DNA from: Riptortus pedestris
Taxonomy: Eukaryota; Arthropoda; Insecta; Hemiptera; Alydidae
DNA: 64,000 nucleotides
Direction: 5' to 3'
Assembly: GCA_019009955.1 (NCBI GenBank)
Contig: CM032230.1
Coordinates: 15,913,501 to 15,977,500 of the forward strand
How positions within the stretch are numbered: position 1 is the first letter of the stretch; each line of letters opens with the position of its first letter. This document shows positions 1-10,100 of the stretch, in pieces. A program made the position numbers and the translations under genes. The notes below the pieces were generated by a model. It saw only the letters and a program-made list of their open reading frames with translations, ran no database searches and had not been told where the DNA came from.

Positions 1-1576
1 TGCCTGGAAAAGAAAGATTCTTCAATGTGTTTATGAACTCTCACATATACGACAAGGAATACTAACACGTGCAAAAGGTATGGGAGGTATTCAAATGCAA
101 AGAGTTGTCTACTACTTACTCGTTTACATAAAAACCGATATTTTAATATTGTCAGACGTATTTCAAAAAATTTGATATTTTGCCTTTGAAACGTAGAAAC
201 TTGACTCGTTCTGGAGTCTCACTCTACCTGGTTACTCCTATGAGGCCATGTTAAAGATTACGGGAGTAAAAAGTGAACAACTGACCGACCCGGAAATGTA
301 TTTAATGCTTGAATCGAACTTGAGAGGAGGTATTTTGAATACGAGCAGACACCACGCCAAGGCCTGGTAGGCGTATTTACCTATATCAGATTTCGAATGG
401 GTTTCTGTCCCAGATGTATCTACTAGAAGAGAACTAGAGATGCTTGAAGAAACCAGTTCTAGAGAACTGATATTAGAAGTAGATTTAGAATGCCCAGAGA
501 GTTTACTCAATATTTTTAACAACTATGACACCAAGTCCCTCCGTTCACGAATAGTAAACATTTGGTGGAAAAATTGATTTTAACTTCAGAAAATCAAGAA
601 AAATATGTTGTTCATTATTTGATGCTGAAATTTTTGCTTAAACATTTAATTCTTTAAAAAGTACACAGAGCGATATCGTTTAATCAGTACCCTTATTTAA
701 AAAAGTATATCAAAATAAATGTCAATTTGAGGAAGGATGCAGTAAGCAATTTTGAAAAAGACAGCAATGCCGTTAACCGAAAAACACTGGAATCTGCAAT
801 AAAGAGAAAAAAAAATAGAATTAGTTACTGATACTCGGAGATATAAGAAACTAATTTAAAAACCTACATTTATTGACAGTAAAATAATAGATACAAATAT
901 TGTTGCTTTAAACACGAAGCAAGAAAAATTACTGTTCAATAAACCCATTTTTATAGGTTTCTCTATATTATAAGAATTCAAATTAATAATGTTTACATTT
1001 TTTTATGAAACTCTATTATCAAAATATAAAAGAGAGTAAATTGAAGTCATTAATACGGATATGGACTCATATTATTAGTTTAAACAAAAGACGTTTACGA
1101 CAATTTAAAAAACCTTTACTACACTTCGATTTCTCATCAGTCCCGCGAAACCATAAATGCTACAACAATAACAAAAAAGAACCCAGAAAGTATATAGACA
1201 AACAAAATTGTAATAAAATCCTGTATGAATTTATAGGTTTACGACCAAAGGTCTACGCACTCAGTTATGAATCCGAGGCACAACAATTGATAGTTAACGG
1301 GATTTCAAATAAAGCCTTGCTCACCGACACGGTGGAATACTTACATTTTAAGGATTATGTTCAAGTTTGATAACTGGAGAAGACAAATTTGATACATTTT
1401 CTTATATTAAATCCAACAATCATCGTGCTTACACTATAAAAGTGACCAAATTAGCCTTATCTGCTTTTGATGATAAACGTGTACATGTATCAAAAACAAA
1501 ATTGTTTGCTTATGGTCATAAGGGACTTAATCATATTCTTAATAATGATGATGACGGTTCCTTACCAGTAAAGTAG
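1..1576 (+). pseudogene. Maverick/Polinton-type DNA polymerase B remnant
   Basis: Decayed family-B, protein-primed DNA polymerase (replicase of Maverick/Polinton elements and adintovirus-like relatives). Read on + across changing frames, the order of blocks is right for the family: YIKTDILILSDVF near 125-170 (exonuclease/TPR side, usually YLKTDVLLLADVF), YEAMLKITGVKSEQLTDPEM at about 236-297, RGGI at about 323, EKYVVHY near 600, a block like the catalytic KVHRAISFNQYPYLKKYI near 660-710, then at 1210-1576 the C-terminal blocks YEFIGLRPKVYALSYES and KLALSAFDDKRV. The 5' end lies outside the window. There are frameshifts and stops, including the break at 1367-1370 between two open pieces of 121 and 69 codons, and the core catalytic region around 780-1000 is badly eroded. 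It cannot make a working polymerase. Family assignment is strong. Whether the source was a Maverick transposon or an endogenised virus cannot be told from this piece. Confidence 0.85.
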
Positions 1577-1693
1577 CGAGCAATACCAATGTGTGTGTAT
1601 GTAAAAATTTCTCGGTGCCTGCGCTCTACTGCAACTACTGATGCGGCCACTGCTGAAGGTACTGGCAACTGCAGAAGCTAAAGCTATCAAAAC

Positions 1694-1834
1694 TGCATGA
1701 AGAATTGTTCAAAATAAATTTGACTTAAGGGATTTTTTTTTCACTACATTTTCTTTTCACTGCTGAAGAATTGTTCAAAATAAATTTGACTTAAGGGAAT
1801 TTTTTTTTTTTTTTTTTCACTACCTTTTCTTTTC
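1694..1834 (+). repeat. Two-copy tandem duplication with T-tracts
   Basis: Two adjacent units of about 70 bases, each starting GAAGAATTGTTCAAAATAAA and ending in a poly-T run followed by TTTCTTTTC. They lie directly downstream of the polymerase remnant. The run lengths of T differ (about 10 versus 18), which looks like slippage. Confidence 0.75.
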
Positions 1835-1889
1835 CCTTTTTGAATACTTTTTTGTTTATAAAAAATGGTAAAGGTAAGAGGGAAAAAAA

Positions 1890-2105
1890 GCCAGTCATGT
1901 AGGGGCTGTGTAAACTAAGCATATTTCCCTAGTGAAGTTTTAGAATATAGAAATTTCACGAGAGCCGAACAGTTACTGAAACGGCCGAACTAGCTAGCCG
2001 GAAACTACAACCGAAGTTAGCCGATCTTATCATGTCCATTACACTCAATAAAATGTAAATATCTCGGTTAATATTCAAGATAGAGAATAAATGTATATAA
2101 CAATA
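1890..2105 (+). repeat. Repeat X copy a, truncated
   Basis: Left part of the X repeat: a diverged GTCCGTCATGCAGGGGCTGCG start, then TAAACTAAGCATATTTCCC, then the internal block ending TCGGTTAATATTCAAGATAG. The homology stops abruptly at about 2105, where a sequence with a TCAGTCATACC motif begins. That following 120 bp (2106-2225) resembles the R region of the solo LTR at 23217-23970 but is too short to assign. Confidence 0.7.
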
Positions 2106-2224
2106 CTATAGTCAGTCATACCTCTCGGTGGAGACCGTCGTCACTGGCTGATGGTTGAGTACCGCTGGCAAGCGCTTTCGATGCGATGGCATCATCTTCA
2201 AGCCTGTTGATAGTTGTACTGTAG

Positions 2225-2525
2225 AGTACAAAAAGTGCATTTAAAGTGAATTAATTATCGAAATTCATCCGAATTATTACTTAGTGTACCGACATTAAGA
2301 GCTGTGAATGTTATTATCAAAATCCATCGGCGTTATCTATGAAAATGCTAGAGCACATGGTGACTTCACTCCAAATTGGATATAATTCTTATTTAAAGGT
2401 AAAAACAATACATTTAAGCATTCATACATAATAATCTTAATGTGCTCTGTGCTGGGAATACTCAGAATATAAAATATATGGCCATTTATAATGGGCTTAT
2501 GTAATGCAATGTCAATTTCATTACA
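2225..2525 (-). mobile_element. LTR fragment (U3 part), minus strand
   Basis: About 300 bp that is the reverse complement of 23217-23516 with only scattered mismatches. On the minus strand it begins with TGTAATG exactly like the solo LTR at 23217, and it abuts a Maverick-like coding fragment at 2528. The rest of the LTR (R/U5) is absent, so it is a truncated copy or the U3 of a related subfamily. Confidence 0.7.
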
Positions 2526-2527
2526 TC

Positions 2528-2760
2528 TTTGTAGTCATTGTCTCCATAATGCCAGACTATACCATGCAAACTCTTCTTCAACCAGAGATTTGTGTTCAAT
2601 CGTCCCGTTAGTTCAGATGGTTCTTGAGGTGGTGGTTTGAAAAACCAATGCCATGATGCAGCATTATTAACATCAACCACACTCAGTTCTTTAACAATGA
2701 AATCGTTTTTTGTAGATGTACATAAGCCTGGAAATGGATGACAGCTGAACGAAACATATT
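2528..2760 (-). pseudogene. Maverick-associated protein fragment
   Basis: Minus-strand open stretch with the blocks FIVKELSVVDV, then FKPP about 15 residues later, then WL..SLHGIVWHYGDNDY. Proteins with the pattern [IV]KEL...FKPP...WL...HG..W..G are abundant in arthropod and cnidarian genomes next to Maverick-like polymerases. I recognise the pattern but do not know a function. The fragment is open for at least 64 codons (ATG at 2680) and continues upstream to about 2760. Its 3' end is cut by the LTR fragment that starts at 2525, so the insertion disrupted it. It lies on the strand opposite to the polymerase remnant. Confidence 0.5.
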
Positions 2761-2809
2761 TTATTCCACATCCCAGTAAGACAGGTATTAACGGAATGAG
2801 ACTATTCTA

Positions 2810-3403
2810 GACTGGAGTAAAAATTTCTTTGTATATTGTGTGATTGTAATGCTGTTGGTGTAAGCAATTAGTACAAGTTACGGACGAGTCTGGTTCCAAC
2901 TTCATATTCGACAATTCTATCATGGAGAATTAGACATTGGCTGGGAAGTTCTCACTCGATTCTAATTGAAGGCGAATATCAATAGATGTAGTTTTAATGG
3001 CTTCGGATTGTTATGAACAATGTATAACTATTATTGGTGCAAGTTTTTCAAAATCAAATCTTGATAAGAGACGATGAGAAAGGCTTTCACTATAATAGCT
3101 TGTCTGAAACTCCTTATACAATTCATAGAGATTTTCCTTCGCTAAAATCTAAATTCAAGGTATTATAAGGATATTGCTATTTAAGTAGAGTTTTACAATT
3201 TTTAACCGATCTGGCTGCTATCTTTATTAACGTTTCTATTATGATCGGTTTGAAATGCTAGTGTAACGTATCAAGGTTTTTAGCAGATTTCCCTTAGGGG
3301 AAATCAGCTATTGAGTTTGTACTCATGACGGAATTTTCGACATTTTTCTTCAAATGTCCATCGATCCTACCTAGTAGATGACGAAAATGAAGTCCGTTCA
3401 AAA

Positions 3404-3441
<38 letters not shown>

Positions 3442-4620
3442 CTGTTACCGCTCTAGCGGTCGCAATTTTTGTTTGATCGTTACCAAACTCGGAATTTAAT
3501 CGTTTTATGTAAAAAGGAAGATCAAGTTCGTTAATGGCTGAAATCGGACCAGTGGGAGAGGGGGGGTTTAGAGGGGAGGATTTTCGAAAAGTCGAAATAT
3601 CTCCGTTATTATGCGTCGGATCGAAAAATTGTATAAAATGAATCTTATTGCAAATTTAATTTACTATAAATATTGTTCTATACATTTATTCTGTATCTTT
3701 AATATTAACCGAGATATTTGCATTTGTATTCTGCATGTGGTCGGCTATGTTCGGCCTTACCGCCGAGAGCTCTGGTGGCCGTTTCTGTAACTATTCGTCC
3801 CTCGTGAATAGGTTTAGAGGTTACTTACCACTACAGCTGTTATTAGGCAGATTTCTCTATTGTAAAACTTTACGTGGGAAATCTGCTTAGTTTATGCAGC
3901 CCCTGCGTGACGGACTTTTCTAAATTTGTTGAGGTTTAACAGCCCAGCTTTCTTGCTCGAAGAAGGTAAATTCGGGTATTCGTACAAGTCCCATGATCTA
4001 AATGGAACTGAAATTACGAGATTTTTATCTATCATTTTTAGTAACCTGAGCCCTTCTTGATCCGAAACACGAACATGGGATATGGTGCATCCTCAAACTA
4101 CCTTGTCTAATTTTATTTGGACATCGGCATTACCTATTACACAGTTAAGAGTCTGTACTTGATCTAATCAAAACTAGCTCTTAAAGTTAATTAAAATTTT
4201 TCTGTAATCTTAACTAATTCCCAGAAGAATATCTAAAGGTAAGCATACATTGAAAACACCATTTTTATTAATTGAAAGCGTTTTTCCTTCTCCAGGGACT
4301 TTGCATCCTTTTATTTTCAAATCCATTGACTCTGTTAGATGAAAATGAAATGTGACCTTTAAGAGTTGAAGTAACTCTAGGATTTCTGACTCTGTCCACT
4401 TCTATCCAGTTTAGTTCGTATCTGATTTCATCAACGAAATCTTAAATCAATTTTTCCCGAAATTGTGCTTTATTTTTTTGAGGATGCTAAAGAATTGCCT
4501 CAGGATATTGAATCTAATTCAATTTGCATATCCGATGATGTTGCAATGGAAGATCAAAACAAGATTAAGCGCAATACTTTAGTGACAGACGACATAAAGA
4601 ACTCAATTGTTTTTATTTGA
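2810..4620 (-). pseudogene. Large Maverick-like protein, split by repeat X
   Basis: Reading minus strand from 4620 down, frames join to one protein type: ISGKIDLRF, then DEIRYELNWIEVDRVRNPRV (about 4380-4440), GEGKTLSINKNGVFNVCLPL (about 4235-4300), SWDLYEYPNLPSSSK (about 3970-4010). After the X insertion at 3282-3915 come YPYNTLNLDFSEGKSLYEL (about 3095-3165), TTSIDIRLQLESSENFPANV (about 2920-2990) and an HDRIVEYE-like end near 2890-2920. Order and spacing match a protein I know only as a common uncharacterised product associated with Maverick/adintovirus-like loci in invertebrates. A structural (virion) role is possible but is inference. Several frameshifts and stops are present (for example near 3010 and 4190). 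The X copy lies inside the coding region, so the decay predates or accompanied that insertion. Confidence 0.55.
3282..3915 (-). repeat. Repeat X copy b, complete, minus strand
   Basis: Full X element between TTTT tracts (3277-3280 and 3916-3919). Starts AGCAGATTTCCC, ends CTGCGTGACGGAC. Holds the central (TA)n tract at 3407-3437 followed by TTTGTCTGTTACCGCTC. Near the right end a second AGATTTC/GAAATCT inverted pair lies at about 3851-3890. It interrupts the Maverick-like protein above. Confidence 0.85.
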
Positions 4621-4756
4621 CACAGAGTTACGTTTGGATTCCCCGACATCTGATCTGATGTAACTTTAACTTTTTGATTGTATTCCCACAAAATGATTTA
4701 ACTTATTTATGATGAGCACATTAGCAACCCAGATTTGAGTTTTCCAATTTTTAGAG

Positions 4757-4993
4757 GGGGCTCAGGTTAGCCATGTGAATTAAAGCGTTGACCTTTATCT
4801 CACATGGTTAACCTAGAGTGGCGAGTTCGAGTCTTGCCTTGGCAAAGGAAATTATTTAGTGACGAAATTCATTAAATAACATCCTAGAATCCCACCCTGG
4901 CTAGAAAAGGGTGGTAACCTGTAGATAACCCGTCCCAATTAGCCTTAGTTGCAAAAAGTGGATGTTAATAAATAATAATAATAATAATAAACA
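4757..4993 (+). mobile_element. tRNA-derived SINE, copy 1
   Basis: Flanked by an 8 bp direct repeat TTTTAGAG (4749-4756 and 4994-5001). The head is an eroded tRNA-Leu/Ser-like sequence with a B box at about 4823-4834 (GAGTTCGAGTC). The body has the shared segment GAAAAGGGTGGTAACCTGTAG and the tail is a (TAA)n run at about 4967-4990. It matches the better preserved copy at 54130-54354. Confidence 0.8.
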
Positions 4994-5169
4994 TTTTAGA
5001 GATATTTGTTCTTTATGTTGGAAGTAAAATGTTCTAAGAAACTTATTGAACAATTTGATGAATCTTTAATGTGGTGTGATGGAACTGAGATAGAAGCATG
5101 GAAGATATACCTACTGTCAGCTATGAGAATGTCAATTGTGGAATCTTCTATCTATTCTATATATCGCAC

Positions 5170-5407
5170 AAGTATTTCTAAAGTGACATAACTCAAAAAC
5201 CTTCTTTTCTGGAAAAACTGTTAGTAAACTTTGGGAAAAGCCAATTCCATAGCCAACTTATCATTTCCAGAAGTAGGTGGTAGGAAAATCTTATCCAAAA
5301 TTGTTATTGCATAATGTCGATCCCAAGCCTTGAATACTCACGCTTTTTGATTTAATAGTCATAACTCAAAAACACCGACTTTTGAGTTGTGTCACTTTAG
5401 AAATACC
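5170..5407. mobile_element. Small terminal-inverted-repeat element (MITE-like)
   Basis: The left end GTATTTCTAAAGTGACATAA and the right end TTGTGTCACTTTAGAAATAC are near-perfect inverted complements of about 28 bp. A weaker ATATATCG/CGATATAT pairing continues outside. An ATAACTCAAAAAC motif also occurs in the middle (about 5361). Total length is about 240 bp and no protein is encoded. A clear target duplication is not visible, so the superfamily is unknown. It directly abuts a Helitron at its right side. Confidence 0.55.
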
Positions 5408-5409
5408 AG

Positions 5410-6207
5410 TCCGATATATAAAAAAGAATGTTGGTCTGTATGTTCTTTATAGGAACGTAAACGGCTGAACCAAATTTTATGAAACAAGGGAGGCCTGAAA
5501 TTAAAAACAGCGATATTTCGTTTCCTATTGGTTTTTCGGCAAATATGCATAAAAGTTGTTTATTTTAAGTAACTTTTGTTGTATACCAAAGTATAAATGA
5601 GTTATACGCTAAATACTATACAACAATTTTATATGGCATAAAAGACTCAACCAAACTAGATGTAACTCCGTATGTGATTTGGTATTACCACCTCCCTGAT
5701 TATAAGCTATATTAAAATTTCGAGGTACGAATAGGAGTGGGGGTTATAAGGGTGGTCTCAAATATAAAATCGCGATATTTTGTAACATAATTTTTTGGCA
5801 AATGTGCGTATAACAAAAGTCGTTTGTTTTGTTATTTAAAGTAACTTTTGTTATATGAACTTTTGCCGCATTACAATGTGCAAAAGCCATGTGTGTGTGG
5901 ACACGAAAGACTAAATCGAAATCAATGAAACTGTATTTTTGACTATAATAAATGATATTTTATGATTATGTTGTATATAAAAAAAGATTCATGCACAGGA
6001 AACGGGTAATATAAAAATATTGTGTATTTTGTAGAATTAAGTACATAACAAATACTTTTATAATTAACATATCGCCAGCACACCAGGGTAACTCCTAAGC
6101 ATTGAGATGGGAAAATGTAAAAATATCGTACAAAGCCCAAAAAAAAAAAATACCATTATCATTCAGCCTCAAACCATTTCCCAGACGAAACCGGGTACCT
6201 TAGCTAG
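5410..6207 (+). mobile_element. Non-autonomous Helitron, copy 1
   Basis: Begins about TCCGATATATAAAAAAG and ends with the motif ACGAAACCGGGTACCTTAGCTAG followed by T, which is the Helitron 3' layout of short GC hairpin then CTAG. The interior carries the family's blocks AACGGCTGAACC, ATAGCGATATTTCGTTTCC-like and a duplicated GTTATTTAAAGTAACTTTTG unit. No Rep/helicase coding is present. The exact 5' base is uncertain. Confidence 0.7.
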
Positions 6208-6289
6208 TTGCTTATACAAAACAAACTCCCTAAAAAACCCCATCTTTTTACAGAAAGTCAACATTAATTCCTGAAACCCCAGAACCCAC

Positions 6290-6700
6290 ATAAGTACTGT
6301 TAAAAGTGAGAACGAAGAATATGTAACAGAAGATCCTCTTGTGGAACAAGTTAGAGATTATGTTAAAACACCTCAAGGGCAAGCTGAACTTGAAGAACAT
6401 TTACGGACTACAGGAGATTTGCAAAGAGAATACTTGGCTAAATTACCCAAGGTGGTAAAATCCTAGACTCTCATTAAGGTATCTGAGTCATGCTCAATGG
6501 TGGTCTAGCTTTTGGCAACTCTACAGACACAGCTATTTGCAAACAGTAATGACATTTCTATCAATGGTGAGGTCTATGAGGGGACTCCAGGGCTATCACA
6601 ACTCCTTCATTTAAAGAATCCGGGAGGTTATGCAGTCTGATTTAACCCTTCACTATATAGCTTTGCATATCTGCAAAGGAAATTAAATGAAATTTTCTCA
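6290..6700 (+). pseudogene. Maverick-associated protein fragment (GTPGL type)
   Basis: In one plus frame: EEYVTEDPLVEQVRDYVKTP, then QAELEEHLRTTGDLQREYL, a stop at about 6464, and after frameshifts DISINGEVYEGTPGLSQLLH at about 6552-6610. The pair of an acidic helical N-part and a (V/I)NG..Y.GTPGL..L block is a pattern I know from uncharacterised proteins neighbouring Maverick polymerases; a minor structural role has been suspected for such proteins but is not shown here. It lies just downstream of the inserted Helitron and is broken by at least one stop and one frameshift. Confidence 0.5.
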
Positions 6701-6961
6701 TGTGTCTTTGCTAGTTTAATATTGAAGGCCCCTTTACACAACTGCTATTTTACGTATCTAAAACAGTGTGCAAGACTTTTCCAGTAGTCCTTGACACTGT
6801 AGACTTATGCGACTTACATCCGTCACGTTCTCGAAAACTTCAAATTGCCATGAAGCACCATTTTGTAAGAGGCTCTGGGACAAAAACGGAGTCAAAAAGG
6901 AATCACGTGGTTATTCAGAGGAATTCACAATAAATTTTGAGTTCAAGTAAATTATTTTCCT

Positions 6962-7159
6962 TCAACCTGGAAGCCAGTAATTCAGAAGCAGGTTGAGATC
7001 TCTAGTGAGATCGTTTAACTCATCTTGGTTGAAACATTGAGGAATTGATAATATCGTTTCAAAATCACTGTCATCTTCATTAGTATCAGAATTCTGATCA
7101 GAGAGACAATATGCGTCCTCACAGAGTTCTGGTAGCTGGTGAAAAGTTGGAATTGGCAC
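6962..7159 (-). pseudogene. TE-protein fragment with ELNDLxRDL motif
   Basis: Open minus-strand stretch of 65 codons, acidic in the middle (DQNSDTNEDDSDFE) and ending in CFNQDELNDLTRDLNLLLN. The [FL]xQxELNDL[IV]RDLxL motif recurs in uncharacterised transposon-linked proteins of arthropods and cnidarians, usually continuing with a SRL helix that is lost here after a frameshift at the C-terminus. Function unknown. Its place beside the other Maverick-like pieces suggests it came with them, which is inference. Confidence 0.4.
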
Positions 7160-7199
7160 TTCTTCTGAGTGAGGGATAGGGCGTCTTGCAGAGACTAAA

Positions 7200-10100
7200 C
7201 TTGTGAATTTATCTAAAAATCTAGAGCTAATACAGAAAAACTGCTTTCATATTTAGATTCAGCAATAAAAATATAATTAAAATCTTTTCAAAAATCCTAG
7301 GCACCAAAAAATTTTTTTTTTTTGTACGCCTGTGTTATCGCTAGATTTAATAGAACATTAAAGATCAAAATGTGTTAAGTATTCAGCTTGAGAGGCAATT
7401 ATAAATTCCTTGATATCTTACCTGCACTTCTGAAAGATTATAACTCTACTTATCATAATTCAATTGATATGAGACTGATTGATGTAAATTCTAAAAATAT
7501 AATTAAAGACTTAAAATTTAATCACGAAAATCTGCTTAGATATTAAATAAAAATATATTTAAAAAAGGAGATTTTGTGTGAAGATATAAACAAAAACGTG
7601 TATTTTCTAAACGTTATACACCAAATTGGTCTGCTGAGATTTTGAGAAGTCCAGGACATGATTCCCTCTACTTATTTGCTTGAAGATGAATGGACGAATA
7701 ATCGTTTTATTCAGAATTACAGAAAGTGTCGGGGATGTATTCCTCATAGAGAAGATTTTAAAACAAAAGGGAAATAAACTGTATGCCAAGTGGTTAGGTC
7801 TTCTTGATAAAATTTGGATAAATAAAAAAAGATATTGTATGTCCAATTACATCATTTAGTAAATATTATTTTTTTTTTTTTTTTTATCGGGCTTTTCTTT
7901 TCTATCTCTTTCCTTGATTGATTAAGTTAATAAAAAGCTTCACTCTTTGTACGGAGAAGGATGCAGCTTGTGTGTGACCTTGACATTTCAGAAACTGGGG
8001 TCAATGAACTGATATAGTCCTGGATCTCTCATGTTTCCCTCTACTAACATCGAATAGGATAAATTTACATTTATTTTCAATGAAGAAAGAACTTGTCACT
8101 CAAGCTGATGGGCTAAACCAAGCTTCTGTAAATTTCTTTATATTGCAAGAATTGTTAAATATGGAAACAAAAATAAAATTTACTTTATTCATTCATTCAC
8201 ATTGAAGATACTATCATTTTGACTTACAGATCACATTTATTGGCGAAAATAAAGACAGAGAAATATAGAACGAAATATATATTTTTTCAAATTCTTGCAA
8301 TTTCTCATTCCATAGAAGACTTTTCTCCCCAATCTTGATGGCGGACATGGAAAGCATCAACACGTGAGTGAATTTTTTTTTTTTTTTTTTTTGCTGTTAT
8401 TCATAAATTTCTATTTTAATTCTTCTTAATACAATATATCGACTTATAAACGCCATAGTATGGTTCAAAGAATTTGTCTCTACCATATAACGTCCAAGTA
8501 AACCAACTTTACTCGTTCTTATGAGAAAATGTTATTTACCATCAATTTTTCCCAATTCTTAAATGCTTTCTTTTTATTTTATAAACATGATGGTCTCCAT
8601 TGCATTGCATATCTAGTGTAGTGTTTCTGTTATTCAACTTCTAACAAACAATAATTATAACTTCAAACAGTTAATCTCTTTATTTTATTAATCTGTTACT
8701 CAGCATACTTCTTTTTTTTCAGGCATAAAAAAGACTGCATCTACCTCTGGATTTAATAAAGATTTTGAGTTGACCATGATGATTTTTTTGTTAACCAGTG
8801 TTATTACAAAGGAAAGTGTATTCTGTGCTAAAAAATAAAAACAGTAAAACAGAGACTAGGTGTTCACAGTTTTTTGACCCAGTGTAACTCACCATAGACT
8901 TAAGCCATATTGGTATTCTCACGTACAGTCGAAATGAAAATCATGATGTATAGTTTTCTTTTTGTTATTCAGCAAATATAACTCATATTAAATTTAACAA
9001 TTATGTATTGCTTTCTATTATGATAAACTGAAACAGTGTATTTTACTAAATAATATCGCAGGAGGGATGCATGCCCCATGTGCTATGAACTGATATATGA
9101 GTCGGGAGATGTGCCCTGTATGCTTTGGACTGATATATGAGTCGGCCGGGTTTCAAATAAGTAGTTGGGGCTTTAAAATATCTGTAAAAAGAGTTTTTTT
9201 ATGAATAAATTTTTGCGGGTGTGAGTACATGTGATTTTTCTTCAGATTGCAATGAGGGCATTGATGATAGACACCAATATGTGTCTATTGGTGAAGTGCC
9301 TGGAGTATGGTATACAATTAAAACAATCGGAATGAAAATTATATATTATTAGCGCTGGAAAGTATGAAGTATTCAGCACATGGGACTCTGCAGGAGCTAG
9401 ACTGTTCTGCATCACTGAAAACCTGCACCGTACAAATACTCCACTGACTGAGGGTTAAATGTTATTAGTAATTGTTAACTTCTGAAATATGGTTTATAAT
9501 ATTGGAGGTTCATTAAAAAGACCTAACTTCCGCAATAAAGATGATTTCTTACAGCAATAAAGCGCTTTGGATGTAGTGCATCATTGTCGGTGTCCTGGTA
9601 ACACACAGTTAATTTAATTTTGTTATATGTGCAACCTCAATATCTTGTTTTTCAAAAGAAAAACAGCTAAACATATTGCCATTAAAGCTTGAGAAAGTAG
9701 CTTTGATGTTGAGTTACCTTAGTTGCTCTAGCAGCAGATTCAGTCACCTGTGTGTGATGGAGGGCAACTCCGATTCTTTGCTGGACTTACTATTGTTCTA
9801 TGGCCCTTATTCACTTACCTCCATGGCGACCCTATATCCAGAATGCTCTCACTCCTCCTTCCTTAAGTATTTTTAATGATAAATTATATCCATTCAATTT
9901 ACTGGAATACAGGTTGGTGGCAAACAAGCTAAACTCCCATTGCTATCCTGAAGTGCATTATATATGTCTTCCCAATTGATTCCCAGCAAGGGCGGGCATT
10001 CATATCAGGATGGGAAGTGACAGAGGGAGCATTTGCTTATCTAAAAGCTAAGGATAAATACAGGAATAAAAAAAAAAAAAAAATGAAAAATACCTTTTTT

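Noticed and set aside
238..522. 94-codon minus-strand frame
   Set aside because: It is the complement of DNA polymerase B sequence on the plus strand (YEAMLKITGVK region).
8858..8890. Tc1/mariner-like end (ACTGGGTCAAAAAACTGTG on minus)
   Set aside because: No opposite terminus, TA flank or transposase fragment was found within several kb.
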